DNA from: Rhodothermus marinus
GTDB taxonomy: Bacteria > Bacteroidota > Rhodothermia > Rhodothermales > Rhodothermaceae
Direction of reading: 5' to 3'
Assembly: GCF_009936275.1 (NCBI RefSeq)
Contig: NZ_AP019797.1
Coordinates: forward strand, 1,293,501-1,357,500
Length of the DNA stretch: 64,000 nucleotides
Below are positions 27,115-47,573 of this stretch, in pieces. The notes beneath the pieces are model-generated. The model did no database searches. It was not told the DNA's origin and worked only from the letters and a program-made list of their open reading frames with translations. The position numbers and the translations under genes are program-made. The first letter of the stretch is position 1; the number at the start of each line of letters is the position of its first letter.

Positions 27115-27605
27115 CGGCTTTTCGCATCGGCTTCGGCTACGACGTACATCGACTGGTCCCGGGGCGTCCGCTCATCCTGGGCGGCGTACGCATCCCCTCG
27201 GAGCGGGGGCTGGCCGGCCACTCCGACGCCGACGTGCTGCTGCATGCCATCGCCGACGCCCTGCTGGGAGCCGCCGCATTGGGCGACATCGGCCAGCACT
27301 TCCCGGACACCGATCCGCGCTGGAAGGATGCCGACAGCCTGGAGCTGCTTCGTCAGGTGTATCATCAGGTCGTTGCGGCCGGCTACGAAGTGGCCAACGT
27401 CGATAGTACCGTCGTACTGGAGCGCCCCCGTCTTCGGCCTTATATCGATACGATGCGCGCTAATATTGCCCGCGTGCTGGCCCTTCCGGCCGAAGCCGTC
27501 TCGGTCAAGGCCACGACCAGCGAGGGTATGGGCTTTGTCGGGATCGGCGAGGGGGCCGTGGCGTTTGCTGTCTGTCTGCTTCGCCCACGCACCGTTGAAT
27601 CATAA
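27111..27605 (+). CDS. ispF: 2-C-methyl-D-erythritol 2,4-cyclodiphosphate synthase
   Basis: 164 residues from ATG 27111 (ATGA overlap with ispD). IspF cyclises CDP-ME 2-phosphate to MEcPP with loss of CMP. Key segments: [18 protein letters not shown] (Asp-x-His zinc ligands), [34 protein letters not shown], and the C-terminal [20 protein letters not shown] in two parts. An earlier in-frame codon at 27072 lies within ispD and gives an unconserved extension. IspE, which acts between the two, is not in the window. Confidence 0.97.
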   Translation: MTAFRIGFGYDVHRLVPGRPLILGGVRIPSERGLAGHSDADVLLHAIADALLGAAALGDIGQHFPDTDPRWKDADSLELLRQVYHQVVAAGYEVANVDSTVVLERPRLRPYIDTMRANIARVLALPAEAVSVKATTSEGMGFVGIGEGAVAFAVCLLRPRTVES

Positions 27606-27611
27606 GCGCAC

Positions 27612-28235
27612 ATGGACTGGCTGGCCGATCTGACGCAGTGGGCGCTACAGGTGCCGCCGTTCTGGGTATATGTGGCGCTGCTGGTGATCGCCTACGGCGA
27701 AAACGTGGTGCCGCCCATTCCCGGCGATCTGTTCGTCGTGTTCTGTGGCTACCTGGCGGGGCGGGGCACGCTGGAGCTGTGGCTGGTGATTCTGCTTTCG
27801 ACCATAGGAGGCGCAGCCGGCTTCATGACCATGTACGCGGTGGGCTACCGGATCGGAACGGCCGTGCTGGACCCCGAGCGGCTTCGCTGGCTTCCCAAGC
27901 AGCGTATCTACCAGGTCCAACGCTGGATGCAGCGCTGGGGCTACGGGATCGTGGCGGCCAATCGGTTTCTGAGCGGCGCCCGTTCGGTCATTTCGCTGAC
28001 CGTGGGTATGGCCCACATGCATCCGGGCAAGACGGCCCTGCTGGCTACCCTCAGCGCATTTGTGTGGACCATGCTGATCGCCTATCTGGGCTATGCCGTC
28101 GGCGAAAACTGGCCCGTGGTGCGCCGCTATCTGCAGGTGTACGGCTGGATTGTACTGGGCGTACTGGGGCTGATTGCGCTGGGCGTAGCCATGCGTGCCT
28201 GGTGGCGGCGCGCCCGAAAGACGCGCGTTTCATGA
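27612..28235 (+). CDS. DedA-family membrane protein
   Basis: 207 residues with 4-5 hydrophobic segments and the DedA/SNARE-associated signature: YGENVVPPIPGDLFVVFCGYL, GGAAGFMTMYAVGYRIG, and the conserved RFLSGARSVISLTVGMAHM with its glycine and arginines. DedA proteins are inner-membrane and several flip undecaprenyl phosphate or phospholipids; the exact substrate here is unknown. It begins 6 nt after ispF, a link with polyprenyl metabolism that may be only positional. Confidence 0.88.
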   Translation: MDWLADLTQWALQVPPFWVYVALLVIAYGENVVPPIPGDLFVVFCGYLAGRGTLELWLVILLSTIGGAAGFMTMYAVGYRIGTAVLDPERLRWLPKQRIYQVQRWMQRWGYGIVAANRFLSGARSVISLTVGMAHMHPGKTALLATLSAFVWTMLIAYLGYAVGENWPVVRRYLQVYGWIVLGVLGLIALGVAMRAWWRRARKTRVS

Positions 28236-28255
28236 GCTCTTGAAGCGCATTTTTA

Positions 28256-28285
28256 TTGACAGCCGCGGAACTCCTGGGCTAAATT
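28256..28285 (+). promoter_or_regulatory. Promoter for the tRNA array
   Basis: TTGACA at 28256-28261 and TAAATT at 28280-28285 with an 18-nt spacer, 25 nt before the first tRNA. A strong sigma-70-like layout. Confidence 0.65.
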
Positions 28286-28310
28286 AGCATTCTCGAAGCT
28301 GCTCCGACGA

Positions 28311-28383
28311 GCTGGCGTAGCTCAACTGGTAGAGCAGCTCACTTGTAATGAGCAGGTTGGGGGTTCGAGTCCCTCCGCCAGCT
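28311..28383 (+). tRNA. tRNA-Thr (anticodon TGT)
   Basis: 73-nt cloverleaf. The acceptor stem GCTGGCG pairs with CGCCAGC, the D-arm is GCTCAACTGGTAGAGC, the anticodon loop is CTTGTAA and the T-arm has GGTTCGAGTCC. CCA is not encoded. First of four tRNAs upstream of tuf. Confidence 0.96.
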
Positions 28384-28449
28384 CCTGATTGTAAATTTGG
28401 CGTGGGGTGGGCACACGGGGGCGGCGATGTTCATTTAAGGGAACGAAAC

Positions 28450-28533
28450 GGGCAGGTACCGAAGTGGCCAAACGGGGCAGACTGTAAATCTGCTGGCGCA
28501 ACGCCTTCGGAGGTTCGAATCCTCCCCTGCCCA
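28450..28533 (+). tRNA. tRNA-Tyr (anticodon GTA)
   Basis: 84-nt class II tRNA with a long variable arm. The acceptor GGGCAGG pairs with CCTGCCC, the anticodon loop is CTGTAAA, and CCA is encoded at 28534-28536. Confidence 0.96.
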
Positions 28534-28543
28534 CCACGGTCGA

Positions 28544-28616
28544 GCGGGAGTAGCTCAGATGGTAGAGCATCAGCCTTCCAAGCTGAGGGTCGCGGGTTCG
28601 AGTCCCGTCTCCCGCT
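28544..28616 (+). tRNA. tRNA-Gly (anticodon TCC)
   Basis: 73-nt cloverleaf. The acceptor GCGGGAG pairs with CTCCCGC, the anticodon loop is CTTCCAA and the T-arm has GGTTCGAGTCC. CCA is not encoded. Confidence 0.96.
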
Positions 28617-28628
28617 CCTGATAGCAAA

Positions 28629-28700
<72 letters not shown>

Positions 28701-28787
28701 CAAACGACGATGCCCTCGGGCATCGGGCCGTGCTCCCGAAAGGGAGCGCTTTTTCACTATGCATGAAAACCAAAAAGGACAACAGCC

Positions 28788-29984
28788 ATGGCGAAGGAGG
28801 TATTTCAGCGGACGAAGCCGCACGTGAACATAGGGACGATTGGTCACGTCGACCACGGCAAGACGACGCTGACGGCGGCCATCACGCAGGTGTTGGCCAA
28901 GCGGGTGCCGGACCCGGTCAACAAGCCGCGCACGTTTGATTCGATTGACAACGCGCCGGAGGAGCGGGAGCGCGGGATTACGATCGCGACGTCGCACGTG
29001 GAGTATGCGACCGAGAAGCGGCACTATGCGCACGTGGACTGTCCGGGGCATGCCGACTACGTGAAGAACATGATCACGGGTGCGGCGCAGATGGACGGGG
29101 CGATTCTGGTGGTGGCGGCCACCGATGGTCCGATGCCGCAGACGCGCGAGCACATTCTGCTGGCGCGTCAGGTGGGGGTGCCCTACATTGTGGTGTTTTT
29201 GAACAAGGTGGACCTGGTCGACGACGAGGAGTTGCTGGAGTTGGTGGAGATGGAGGTGCGGGAGTTGTTGAGCCAGTACGAGTTTCCTGGGGATGAGGTG
29301 CCGGTGATTCGGGGTAGTGCGTTGGGTGCGTTGAATGGGGATCCGCAGTGGGAGGACAAGATCATGGAGTTGATGAACGCGGTGGACGAGTACATTCCGA
29401 CGCCGGTACGTGATAAGGACAAGCCGTTTTTGATGCCGATCGAGGACGTGTTTTCGATCACGGGTCGTGGTACGGTGGTGACGGGTCGTATTGAGCGGGG
29501 TGTGATCAAGGTGGGTGATCCGGTGGAGATCATTGGATTGCGGGAGGAGAAGTTGACGTCGGTGGTGACGGGTGTGGAGATGTTCCGCAAGCAGTTGGAG
29601 CAGGGTGAGGCTGGCGACAACGTGGGGTTGTTGTTGCGTGGTATAGGTAAGGATGATGTGGAGCGTGGGATGGTGGTGTGTGCGCCGGGTAGTGTGACGC
29701 CGCATCGGGAGTTTGAGTGCGAGGTGTACGTGTTGTCGAAGGAGGAGGGTGGTCGACACACGCCGTTTTTCAACGGGTATCGGCCGCAGTTTTACTTTCG
29801 GACGACGGACGTGACGGGGGATATTACGTTGCCGGAGGGTGTGGAGATGGTGATGCCTGGGGACAATGCGCGTTTTCGGGTGAAGTTGATTTATCCGGTG
29901 GCGATGGAGGAGGGGTTGCGTTTTGCGATTCGTGAAGGTGGACGGACCGTCGGGGCCGGCGTCGTCACCAAAATCCTCGACTGA
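28788..29984 (+). CDS. tuf: Elongation factor Tu
   Basis: 398 residues. The GTPase delivers aminoacyl-tRNA to the ribosome. G1 [11 protein letters not shown]2 ERERGITI, G3 DCPGHADY, G4 NKVD and G5 GSALGA are present, followed by two beta-barrel domains ([37 protein letters not shown] in two parts). It lies between the Thr-Tyr-Gly-Thr tRNAs and tRNA-Trp, the usual tufB position. The central part (about 29250-29930) uses TTG, GGT, CGT and GTG heavily, then returns sharply to the C-ending style of neighbouring ribosomal genes near 29935. A second tuf copy elsewhere is plausible. Confidence 0.99.
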   Translation: MAKEVFQRTKPHVNIGTIGHVDHGKTTLTAAITQVLAKRVPDPVNKPRTFDSIDNAPEERERGITIATSHVEYATEKRHYAHVDCPGHADYVKNMITGAAQMDGAILVVAATDGPMPQTREHILLARQVGVPYIVVFLNKVDLVDDEELLELVEMEVRELLSQYEFPGDEVPVIRGSALGALNGDPQWEDKIMELMNAVDEYIPTPVRDKDKPFLMPIEDVFSITGRGTVVTGRIERGVIKVGDPVEIIGLREEKLTSVVTGVEMFRKQLEQGEAGDNVGLLLRGIGKDDVERGMVVCAPGSVTPHREFECEVYVLSKEEGGRHTPFFNGYRPQFYFRTTDVTGDITLPEGVEMVMPGDNARFRVKLIYPVAMEEGLRFAIREGGRTVGAGVVTKILD

Positions 29985-30054
29985 AGTCAACCTTTGATGT
30001 CATAACCTCCGGGATCCTGGCGCCCCCAGGGCGTACAATGGACCCGGAGGACAC

Positions 30055-30127
<73 letters not shown>

Positions 30128-30209
30128 CCAGCACGTAAAGGAGAAGGGCGAACACCGGTTCGCCCTTCCTGTTTGTCCGGAGCGGTACCGTCCATCAACT
30201 GCATCGGCC

Positions 30210-30398
30210 ATGTTTGCAAAAGTCCGGGATTATCTCCAGGAAGTTTACCGCGAAATGCAGAAGGTGAGCTGGCCCTCGCGTCAGGAGCTGATCAACAACA
30301 CCATTCTGACGCTGGTGGCCTCGACCGTGCTGGCGCTGTTCATCTTCCTGGCCGATCGGGTGATTGCCACGGTGCTGGAATTCATCTACTCCCTGTAA
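30210..30398 (+). CDS. secE: Preprotein translocase subunit SecE
   Basis: 62 residues, the short single-span form. The amphipathic helix YLQEVYREMQKVSWPSRQEL carries the conserved KVSWPS motif, followed by one membrane segment (TILTLVASTVLALFIFLADR). It forms the SecYEG channel. Directly before nusG, as in most bacteria; rpmG is absent from the usual slot between tRNA-Trp and secE. Confidence 0.96.
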   Translation: MFAKVRDYLQEVYREMQKVSWPSRQELINNTILTLVASTVLALFIFLADRVIATVLEFIYSL

Positions 30399-30413
30399 AG
30401 CGGAGCCGGGGTC

Positions 30414-30974
30414 ATGACCGAAGAAAAAAAACAGGAGGGGGTGCGTAAGTGGTACGTACTGCGCACCTTTTCCGGGCACGAAAAGAAGGTCAAACAGTAC
30501 CTGGAACGCGAAATCGAACGGCTGGGCCTGCAGGACCGGGTCGGACAGATCCTGATTCCGACGGAGACCGTCTTCGAACTACGCGGCGGAAAAAAACGGA
30601 CCCGTGAGCGCACCTTCTTCCCGGGCTATATTCTGATCGAGGCGGTGCTCGACCGCGAGTTGCAGCATTTGATCGCCAACATGCCCTCGGTGGTAGGCTT
30701 TCTTGGAAGTGGAGATCAGCCCACGCCGTTGCGTCCGGACGAGGTCCGGCGCATTCTCGGGAAGGCCGATGAGGCCCGGGAAATGGGCGAACAGCCCGAG
30801 ATCCCGTTCAAGCCCGGCGACGTGGTGCGCATCATCGAGGGGCCGTTCAACAATTTCACCGGCGTGGTCGAGGAAGTCTATCCCGACAAGCTCAAGCTCA
30901 AGGTGATGGTCTCCATCTTCGGGCGCAAGACGCCCCTGGAAGTCGATTACCTGCAGGTGGAGCGGGAATCGTAG
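30414..30974 (+). CDS. nusG: Transcription termination/antitermination factor NusG
   Basis: 186 residues. The NGN domain starts KWYVLRTFSGHEKKVKQYLE and includes RTFFPGYILIEAVLDRE. The C-terminal KOW domain has FKPGDVVRIIEGPFNNFTGV. It binds RNA polymerase and links it to Rho or the ribosome. It begins 15 nt after secE. Normal length with no insertion. Confidence 0.98.
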   Translation: MTEEKKQEGVRKWYVLRTFSGHEKKVKQYLEREIERLGLQDRVGQILIPTETVFELRGGKKRTRERTFFPGYILIEAVLDRELQHLIANMPSVVGFLGSGDQPTPLRPDEVRRILGKADEAREMGEQPEIPFKPGDVVRIIEGPFNNFTGVVEEVYPDKLKLKVMVSIFGRKTPLEVDYLQVERES

Positions 30975-31109
30975 GCAGGCTTTCTGTGAAAAAAGAAACG
31001 GCCGATCCGGTCCGGAAACCTTCGGAAAACAGAAGCATTCGAGAGGCGCTTTGCAAAACGCGGGAGCCTGCACGGCTGACAGGCGATCGGACCGCAAACA
31101 GGAGGAGCC

Positions 31110-31550
31110 ATGGCAAAGAAGGTCGAAAAGATTATCAAACTCCAGATTCGGGGTGGCCAGGCGACGCCCGCCCCGCCGATCGGCCCCGCGCTCGGTCAGG
31201 CCGGGGTCAACATCATGGAGTTCTGTAAGCAGTTCAACGCGGCCACGCAGGATCGTATGGGGGTGGTCCTGCCGGTCGTGATCACGGTTTACTCGGACAA
31301 ATCCTTCACCTTTGTCGTCAAGAGTCCACCGGCGGCCGAGCTGCTCAAAAAAGCGGCCGGTATCGAGAAAGGCGCCAGCGATCCGCTGCGCCAGAAGGTG
31401 GGGAAAGTGACGTGGGAGGATTGCCTGGAAATCGCCAGGCAGAAGATGGCCGACCTGAACGCCTACGATCTGGAGAAGGCGGCGTCGATGATCGCCGGGA
31501 CGGCGCGTTCGATGGGGATCGTGGTGGAAGGAAAGCCCGAGCATCTCTGA
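31110..31550 (+). CDS. rplK: 50S ribosomal protein L11
   Basis: 146 residues. The N-terminal domain has [20 protein letters not shown] and [19 protein letters not shown]. The C-terminal RNA-binding domain has the TARSMGI end typical of L11. It forms the GTPase-associated centre with 23S rRNA. AGGAGG-type ribosome-binding site before the ATG. The 135-nt leader after nusG holds no gene and may contain the regulatory site for L1. Confidence 0.98.
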   Translation: MAKKVEKIIKLQIRGGQATPAPPIGPALGQAGVNIMEFCKQFNAATQDRMGVVLPVVITVYSDKSFTFVVKSPPAAELLKKAAGIEKGASDPLRQKVGKVTWEDCLEIARQKMADLNAYDLEKAASMIAGTARSMGIVVEGKPEHL

Positions 31551-31610
31551 GCAATTTCCTGCGGGAGTCTGCCCTGCGCAGGCGATTGAACCGCTTAACC
31601 GTAACGAGCC

Positions 31611-32321
31611 ATGCCCAAGAAACGAGGAAAACGCTATCGCCAGGCGCTTGAGATCATTCAGCAGGCCGGCGACGGTCCCTTCACGCTGGAGGAGGCAGCC
31701 GAGCTGGTCAAGAAGACGGCGCTGGCCAAATTCGACGAATCGGTCGATATCGACGTGCGGCTGGGCGTCGACCCCCGCCACGCCGATCAGATGGTGCGTG
31801 GTACCGTAGCCCTGCCACACGGCACGGGTAAAAAGGTGCGAGTGCTGGTGCTGGCCGACGAAGGTCGCTGGAAGGAAGCCCTGGAGGCGGGCGCCGATTA
31901 CGCCGGTCTGGACGAGTATATCGACCAGATCCAGAACGGCTGGCTGGAGTTCGACGTGGTCATTGCCACGCCGCAGGTGATGAGCAAGATCGGTCGGCTG
32001 GGCCGCATTCTCGGACCCCGCGGGCTCATGCCCAATCCCAAAAGCGGGACGGTGACCGAAAATGTGGCCGAGGCCGTGCGCGAGGTCAAGGCCGGCCGCA
32101 TCGACTTTCGCGTGGATAAGACCGGCAACCTGCACACCGCCATCGGCAAGGCTTCGTTTACGAGCCAGCAGATCCGCGAGAACGCCGAGGCTTTCCTGCG
32201 CGAGGTGCTCCGGCTGCGTCCGCCTTCCGTAAAGGGAGCCTATGTGCGTTCCATCACGCTTTCGACGACGATGGGGCCGCCGGTGCCGGTGAGCCTGAGC
32301 GTGCTCAACACGCTCCGATGA
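31611..32321 (+). CDS. rplA: 50S ribosomal protein L1
   Basis: 236 residues. Conserved segments: [55 protein letters not shown] and NTLR near the C-terminus. L1 binds 23S rRNA at the E-site stalk and commonly represses the L11-L1 mRNA. It follows rplK by 60 nt. Confidence 0.98.
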   Translation: MPKKRGKRYRQALEIIQQAGDGPFTLEEAAELVKKTALAKFDESVDIDVRLGVDPRHADQMVRGTVALPHGTGKKVRVLVLADEGRWKEALEAGADYAGLDEYIDQIQNGWLEFDVVIATPQVMSKIGRLGRILGPRGLMPNPKSGTVTENVAEAVREVKAGRIDFRVDKTGNLHTAIGKASFTSQQIRENAEAFLREVLRLRPPSVKGAYVRSITLSTTMGPPVPVSLSVLNTLR

Positions 32322-32356
32322 AACCGTACCCTGTTGGCAAGAGGAGGAAATAAGCC

Positions 32357-32887
32357 ATGCCGTTGACCAGAGCCCAGAAAGCGGCCATCCTGGAAGAAAT
32401 CAGCGCCAAGTTGGAGTCGGCGCCGGTCGTCTACGTGACGGACTACATGGGGCTGAACGTGGCCCAGATCACCGACCTGCGGCGTCGATTCCGGGAGGCC
32501 GGCGTGGAATTCAAAGTCGTCAAAAACACGCTGCTCCGAATCGCCATGGAGCAGCGGGGCGGCTACGATGAGCTGCTGCCGGCGCTGAACGGCCCTACGG
32601 CGATTGCCGTGGGCGACGAGCCGGCGGCACCGGCCCGCGTGATCAAGAAGTTTATCGAAGAACAGGGGGGCGAGTTGCCCCGGCTGAAGGCTGCCTACAT
32701 CGATGGGGCTGTCTACGGGGCCGACGCGCTCGACACGCTGGCCGCGCTGAAGTCGAAGGACGAACTGATCGCCGATATCGTCGGCCTGCTGCTGGCACCC
32801 GCCCGCAACGTGGTGGGCGCGCTGCAGGGACCGGGCCAGACGCTGGCCGCCTGCCTGCAGGCCATCGCCGAAAAAGAAGCCGCATAA
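32357..32887 (+). CDS. rplJ: 50S ribosomal protein L10
   Basis: 176 residues. The N-terminal rRNA-binding part has YVTDYMGLNVAQITDLRRRF and FKVVKNTLLRIAM. The C-terminal helix that carries L7/L12 dimers ends LAACLQAIAEKEAA. GAGGAGG lies upstream of the ATG. The leader between rplA and rplJ is only 35 nt, short for a classic L10 autoregulatory structure. Confidence 0.98.
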   Translation: MPLTRAQKAAILEEISAKLESAPVVYVTDYMGLNVAQITDLRRRFREAGVEFKVVKNTLLRIAMEQRGGYDELLPALNGPTAIAVGDEPAAPARVIKKFIEEQGGELPRLKAAYIDGAVYGADALDTLAALKSKDELIADIVGLLLAPARNVVGALQGPGQTLAACLQAIAEKEAA

Positions 32888-32989
32888 AGTATCATCCCGT
32901 AACCCTGGAAACAACCGTCAGCATTCCTTAATGCGCAGCGTAGCCCCTCGGGGCTGAGACCGCTGCAGGAAAACCAAGGAGGAGGAACC

Positions 32990-33373
32990 ATGGCAGACCT
33001 GAAAGCACTCGCCGAACAGCTGGTCAACCTGACGATCAAGGAGGCGAACGAGCTCGCCAAGATCCTGGAGGAAGAGTACGGCATCAAGCCGGCAGCCGCT
33101 GCTGTGGCCGTTGCGGCCGGTCCGGCTGCCGGTGGTGATGGCGCCGCTGCGGCCGAGGAGAAGACCGAGTTCGACGTCATTCTCAAGGCGGCCGGCGGCA
33201 ACAAGATCGCCGTCATCAAGGAGGTGCGCGCCATCACGGGGCTCGGTCTCAAAGAGGCCAAGGAACTGGTCGACAGCGCCCCCAAGCCGATCAAGGAGGG
33301 CGTCAGCAAGGAAGAGGCCGAGCAGATCAAGGCCAAGCTGGAGGAGGCCGGCGCCGAGGTGGAAATCAAGTAA
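32990..33373 (+). CDS. rplL: 50S ribosomal protein L7/L12
   Basis: 127 residues. N-terminal dimerisation helices ([20 protein letters not shown]), an Ala/Gly hinge ([20 protein letters not shown]), and the C-terminal factor-binding domain ([40 protein letters not shown]). GGAGGAGG ribosome-binding site. The 102-nt gap after rplJ contains a small hairpin (AGCCC/GGGCT around 32942-32955) whose role is unclear. Confidence 0.98.
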   Translation: MADLKALAEQLVNLTIKEANELAKILEEEYGIKPAAAAVAVAAGPAAGGDGAAAAEEKTEFDVILKAAGGNKIAVIKEVRAITGLGLKEAKELVDSAPKPIKEGVSKEEAEQIKAKLEEAGAEVEIK

Positions 33374-33434
33374 CCGTCCGGGAACCTACGGCTTCAGCCA
33401 GCATTTTTGCTCTGCATTCAAATAGCCTTCAGGC

Positions 33435-33466
33435 AAGCCGACCCCTCCTGCGAGGGTGTCGGCTTT
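33435..33466 (+). terminator. Attenuator-like hairpin between rplL and rpoB
   Basis: AAGCCGAC plus CCCTC pairs with GAGGG and GTCGGCTT, followed by only three T residues. It sits 60 nt after rplL, where many bacteria place a partial terminator that lowers rpoBC expression relative to ribosomal proteins. The rest of the 276-nt gap shows only an inverted repeat CATGGAG/CTCCATG at 33519-33539. Confidence 0.65.
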
Positions 33467-33649
33467 CCCTGCTTGTAGCCTGCACGCCGGAAATGATGCT
33501 TCCGTGGATCTGTTTTTTCATGGAGAAACAACCTCCATGCCAACGCGTTACCACATTGTTATCCACCTCTATCCAATTTGCAGGCGCAAGCTGTTCGTCT
33601 GGTAGGTTGACAGCAACGCGTCACTCAACCATCGAAGTCGCACCCGCTT

Positions 33650-37489
<3,840 letters not shown>

Positions 37490-37533
37490 ACGAAGGCTCC
37501 CCCTGATTCGACACCAACCCGCCGATATACGCT

Positions 37534-41832
<4,299 letters not shown>

Positions 41833-41857
41833 ACACTATCCTGACCGGAAAAACCTG

Positions 41858-41892
41858 AGCCCTGGTGGGCTTTCGCCCGCCAGGGCTTTTTT
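41858..41892 (+). terminator. Intrinsic terminator after rpoC
   Basis: AGCCCTGGTGGGC, loop TTTC, GCCCGCCAGGGCT, then six T residues. It ends the rpl-rpoBC transcription unit. Confidence 0.93.
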
Positions 41893-41948
41893 GTTGAATC
41901 GCCGTTTTTATCTTCTGGCAGAACCGGAATCGTCGATCAGACCGAAAG

Positions 41949-44537
41949 ATGGCCGTGAAGTGTCTGTTCAAACGTTTGCTTCCCGGAATTCTGCTGGGAT
42001 GGAGCCTCTGGAGCTCGCAAGTTGTTCAGAGTCAGCCCGCCTTTCCGCTGCCCCTGGCGTTGCCTGAAGCGGTGTCCTACGATTCCGCCATCCCGAAGCC
42101 GGAAGAGGTGATCGGGCACGTGGTGGGCACGCGCCATACCGCCCCGCATCAGATCGTGGCCTACTTCCAGGCCGTGGCAGCGGCCAGCGACCGGGTGCTG
42201 GTCGAGGAGCACGGCCGCACCTACGAGGGGCGGCCGCTGATTCACGCGATCGTCTCGGCGCCCGAAAACCTGATGCGTCTGGAGGATATCCGTCGGGCCA
42301 ACCTGCGGCTTTCGGATGACCCGGCCTCCGTGAGCGACGCCGAACTAGCCCGTATGCCGGCCGTCGCCTACCTGGGCTACAGCATTCATGGGAATGAGGC
42401 CAGCGGCTCCGAAGCGTCGCTGCTGACGCTTTACTACCTGGCGGCCGCCCGCGGACCGGAGATCGATTCGCTGCTGGCACAGGCCGTGCTCATCATCGAT
42501 CCCATGTTCAATCCGGACGGCCGGGATCGGTTCGTGGACTGGGCCAACCGCAACCGGGGCCGTGTGCCCGTGGCCGACCCGCAGGACCGCGAACACCTCG
42601 AGCCCTGGCCCGGCGGCCGTACCAATCACTACTGGTTCGACCTGAACCGTGACTGGCTCACCGGCCAGCATCCGGAGTCGCAGGGACGCCTGCGGCTGTT
42701 CCATCACTGGCGGCCGCAATTGCTGACGGACCACCACGAGATGGGGAGCGAGTCCACGTTCTTCTTCATGCCGGGCGTGCCCAGCCGGACCCATCCACTC
42801 ACGCCGGCCCGCAACCAGGAGCTGACGGCCGCCATCGCCCGCTACCATGCCGAGGCGCTCAACCAGATCGGCTCGCTCTACTACTCGGAAGAAGGCTACG
42901 ACGACTTCTACTACGGCAAGGGATCGACTTACCCGGACGCCAACGGCGCCATCGGGATCCTCTTCGAGCAGGCTTCGTCGCGCGCATTGCTTCGGGAGAC
43001 CCGCGATGGCGTGCTTTCCTATGCTTTCACGATTCGCAATCAGTTTGCCACTTCGCTTTCGACGCTGCGGGCGCTTCGCGCGCTGCGGCTGGAGTTGCTG
43101 CGCTACCAGCGCGACTTCTACCGGGAGGCCGAAGAGATTGCCCGTCGCCTTCCGGTCAAGGCCTACCTCATCGCGCTGGAGCCGGGCCGCACGCGGGCCC
43201 AGATGCTGGCCGAGGTGCTCCGGCGGCACCGCATCCGGGTGTACACGCTGGCCCGCGACGTGACGGTCGACGGAAGGACGTTCCAGGCCGGTCAGGCCTA
43301 CGTGGTGCCCACGCAGCAGCCGCAGGTGCGCATGCTGCAGGCGCTGATGGAGCGGCGCACCACGTTCGAGGACTCGCTTTTCTACGACGTGTCGGCCTGG
43401 ACGCTGCCGCTGGCCTACGACGTAGTCTGGGCCGAGTGGCGGCGCGATCCGTCGGAGCTGCTGGGGACGCCCGTCGACTCGGTCCGGCTGGACGGAGGTG
43501 AACTGGTGGGGGGCCACTCCGATTATGCCTATCTGATGACCTGGGATCGGTTCTACGCGCCGGCGGCCCTCTACCGCCTCCAGCAGGCCGGCGTGCGGGC
43601 GCGCGTGCTCACCGAGGCGGTCACGCTGCCCGTGGCGGGCAGCCGCCGCACGTTCCCACCCGGCACCGTGCTGATCCCGGTCGTGCAACGCGACGGCAAG
43701 GGGCCGGCGTCCGACTCGTTGCAGGCCCTGCTGCGCGCGCTGGCCGACACCTATCACGTGCGCTTCTTTGCGGTCCAGACCGGACTTACCGAGCAGGGAC
43801 CCGATCTGGGCACGCGCGACTACGGTCAGGTGCTCGAACAGCCTCGCGTGGCGCTGCTGACCGGCGAGGGCACGCGTGCCTACAATGCGGGCGAGGTCTG
43901 GCACCTGCTCTCCGAGCGCATGCAGATGCCCGTCTCGCTGCTGGACGTGGACAACGTCGCCTGGGCCGATCTGAGTCGCTACAACCGGCTGGTGCTGGCC
44001 GGCGGCTCGTACAGCGCGCTCCCGGCCGAAAAAATCAAAAACTGGGTGCGGCAGGGGGGCGTGCTGATCGCCCTGACGGACGCCGTCGACTGGGTGGTCG
44101 CGCAGGGAATGGTCAGTCTCAAGGAAAAACCTTTCGATCTCGACTCGCTGTTGCGGCCCTATCCGTACGGCCAGTTGGAGCGCGCCCGCGGCGCGCAGGT
44201 GATCGGCGGCGCCATCCTGGAAGCCCGGCTCGACACCACGCACCCGCTGGCCTTCGGACTGGGAGCCACGCTGCCGGTCTTCCGCACCGAAGAAACCTTT
44301 TATGAACCCTCCGATACGCCGGGCGCCAACGTGGCCACCTACACAGAGCAGCCGCTGCTCAGCGGCTACCTGTCGGCCGCCCGGCAAAAGCAGGCACCGG
44401 GTGCGGCCGCCGTTGTGGCGCAGCGCTACGGACGCGGCCGCATCATCCTGATCATGGACAACCCGAACTTCCGCGCCTTCTGGGTGGGTTCGAGCCGACT
44501 GTTTCTGAACGCGATCTGCTTCGGCGACGCGTTCTGA
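41949..44537 (+). CDS. Secreted M14-family zinc carboxypeptidase
   Basis: 862 residues. Signal peptide ([23 protein letters not shown]) and an M14 catalytic domain with zinc ligands H-x-x-E in [11 protein letters not shown] and the distal His in [10 protein letters not shown]. Substrate-side residues include [12 protein letters not shown] and FDLNRDW, and the catalytic Glu lies in [10 protein letters not shown]. About 400 further residues form a second region with a glutamine-amidotransferase-like fold ([37 protein letters not shown]). This arrangement is common in secreted peptidases of Bacteroidota. Likely scavenges extracellular peptides. Flanked by terminators, so monocistronic. Confidence 0.9.
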   Translation: MAVKCLFKRLLPGILLGWSLWSSQVVQSQPAFPLPLALPEAVSYDSAIPKPEEVIGHVVGTRHTAPHQIVAYFQAVAAASDRVLVEEHGRTYEGRPLIHAIVSAPENLMRLEDIRRANLRLSDDPASVSDAELARMPAVAYLGYSIHGNEASGSEASLLTLYYLAAARGPEIDSLLAQAVLIIDPMFNPDGRDRFVDWANRNRGRVPVADPQDREHLEPWPGGRTNHYWFDLNRDWLTGQHPESQGRLRLFHHWRPQLLTDHHEMGSESTFFFMPGVPSRTHPLTPARNQELTAAIARYHAEALNQIGSLYYSEEGYDDFYYGKGSTYPDANGAIGILFEQASSRALLRETRDGVLSYAFTIRNQFATSLSTLRALRALRLELLRYQRDFYREAEEIARRLPVKAYLIALEPGRTRAQMLAEVLRRHRIRVYTLARDVTVDGRTFQAGQAYVVPTQQPQVRMLQALMERRTTFEDSLFYDVSAWTLPLAYDVVWAEWRRDPSELLGTPVDSVRLDGGELVGGHSDYAYLMTWDRFYAPAALYRLQQAGVRARVLTEAVTLPVAGSRRTFPPGTVLIPVVQRDGKGPASDSLQALLRALADTYHVRFFAVQTGLTEQGPDLGTRDYGQVLEQPRVALLTGEGTRAYNAGEVWHLLSERMQMPVSLLDVDNVAWADLSRYNRLVLAGGSYSALPAEKIKNWVRQGGVLIALTDAVDWVVAQGMVSLKEKPFDLDSLLRPYPYGQLERARGAQVIGGAILEARLDTTHPLAFGLGATLPVFRTEETFYEPSDTPGANVATYTEQPLLSGYLSAARQKQAPGAAAVVAQRYGRGRIILIMDNPNFRAFWVGSSRLFLNAICFGDAF

Positions 44538-44568
44538 ACCCGCGGGCACAAATCGCCGCTTCGGGCTT

Positions 44569-44606
44569 AAGCGTAGCAGTCTGTCGGCTGCTACGCTTTT
44601 TCTTTT
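44569..44606 (+). terminator. Intrinsic terminator after M14 peptidase
   Basis: AGCGTAGCAG and CTGCTACGCT enclose an 8-nt loop, followed by TTTTTCTTTTT. Confidence 0.9.
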
Positions 44607-44626
44607 TGCACAAACCGGAAACCGTC

Positions 44627-46726
<2,100 letters not shown>

Positions 46727-46732
46727 AAAATG

Positions 46733-46771
46733 GCGGGGGCCGGCTCCGTCCGATGCGGAACCGGCCCCCGC
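46733..46771. terminator. Bidirectional terminator between yyaL-like gene and rpmA
   Basis: GCGGGGGCCGG and CCGGCCCCCGC form an 11-bp stem. On the minus strand it is followed by CATTTTTC, so it can end the rplU-rpmA transcript; the plus-strand tail has few T residues. Confidence 0.8.
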
Positions 46772-46790
46772 TTCTGGCAAAACCGATCGG

Positions 46791-47051
46791 TCAGGCTTCG
46801 ACGGGATCGACGTGCACAAAGCGCCGATCGCCACGGCCGCGGGAGAAACGCACCACACCGTCGACTTTGGCAAACAGCGTGTCGTCGCCCCCGCGTCCTA
46901 CGTTCAGACCCGGATGGAACTTGGTCCCGCGCTGGCGGACCAGAATGCTACCGGCCGTGACGAACTGTCCCCCGAAGACCTTGACACCCAGCATCTTCGG
47001 GTTGGAGTCCCGGCCGTTCCGGGTCGATCCCATTCCTTTCTTATGCGCCAT
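46791..47051 (-). CDS. rpmA: 50S ribosomal protein L27
   Basis: 86 residues. [60 protein letters not shown]: a normal L27, with N-terminal residues that reach the peptidyl-transferase centre and no cleavable pro-sequence of the Firmicutes type. Downstream of rplU on the minus strand. Confidence 0.98.
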   Translation of the reverse strand: MAHKKGMGSTRNGRDSNPKMLGVKVFGGQFVTAGSILVRQRGTKFHPGLNVGRGGDDTLFAKVDGVVRFSRGRGDRRFVHVDPVEA

Positions 47052-47085
47052 AACACCCTCGCTGGTTGGCCGTTAGACGAAAACT

Positions 47086-47442
47086 TCAGGCAGTGGCTGC
47101 TTCGACGGCAAGCGGCTGCGCATTTTCGGGCAGCGTCAGCGCTTCGATCAGCACCTTCGTATAACGCTGGCGATGCCCGCGCTTGACCTTGTACCGCTTA
47201 CGCCGCTTTTTCTTGAACACAAGGACTTTGTCGGCCTTGACGTGTTCCAGCACACGGGCTTTGACGGCGGCCCCTGCCACGACGGGGCGACCCAGATACA
47301 CCTGATCGCCGTCAACCACCAGCAACACACGGTCGAAAACCAGTTCGTCGCCCGGCTGGGCCTGCTCGTGATACGGAATGTAGAGGTAACGACCTTTCTC
47401 TACGCGAAACTGCTTTCCGGCGATGTCAGCAATGGCATACAT
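47086..47442 (-). CDS. rplU: 50S ribosomal protein L21
   Basis: 118 residues from ATG 47442 (minus strand GAGGGAAG just before). MYAIADIAGKQFRVEKGRYL, VLLVVDGDQVYLGRPVVAGA, VFKKKRRKRYKVKRGHRQRY typify L21. An in-frame ATG at 47541 adds 33 unconserved residues and lacks a ribosome-binding site. Precedes rpmA by 34 nt, the standard rplU-rpmA operon. Confidence 0.97.
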   Translation of the reverse strand: MYAIADIAGKQFRVEKGRYLYIPYHEQAQPGDELVFDRVLLVVDGDQVYLGRPVVAGAAVKARVLEHVKADKVLVFKKKRRKRYKVKRGHRQRYTKVLIEALTLPENAQPLAVEAATA

Positions 47443-47573
47443 GGCTTCCCTCTGCTTTGGGGCGCCGGGTTGGGTACCGACGCGAGAGTTCACGGTTTGT
47501 TCGGGAAAAAAGTCGTAGCTTCCAAAGTTACGACGCTTCAACGTTCAATGCCAACCAGAGTTGTTAAACGCTG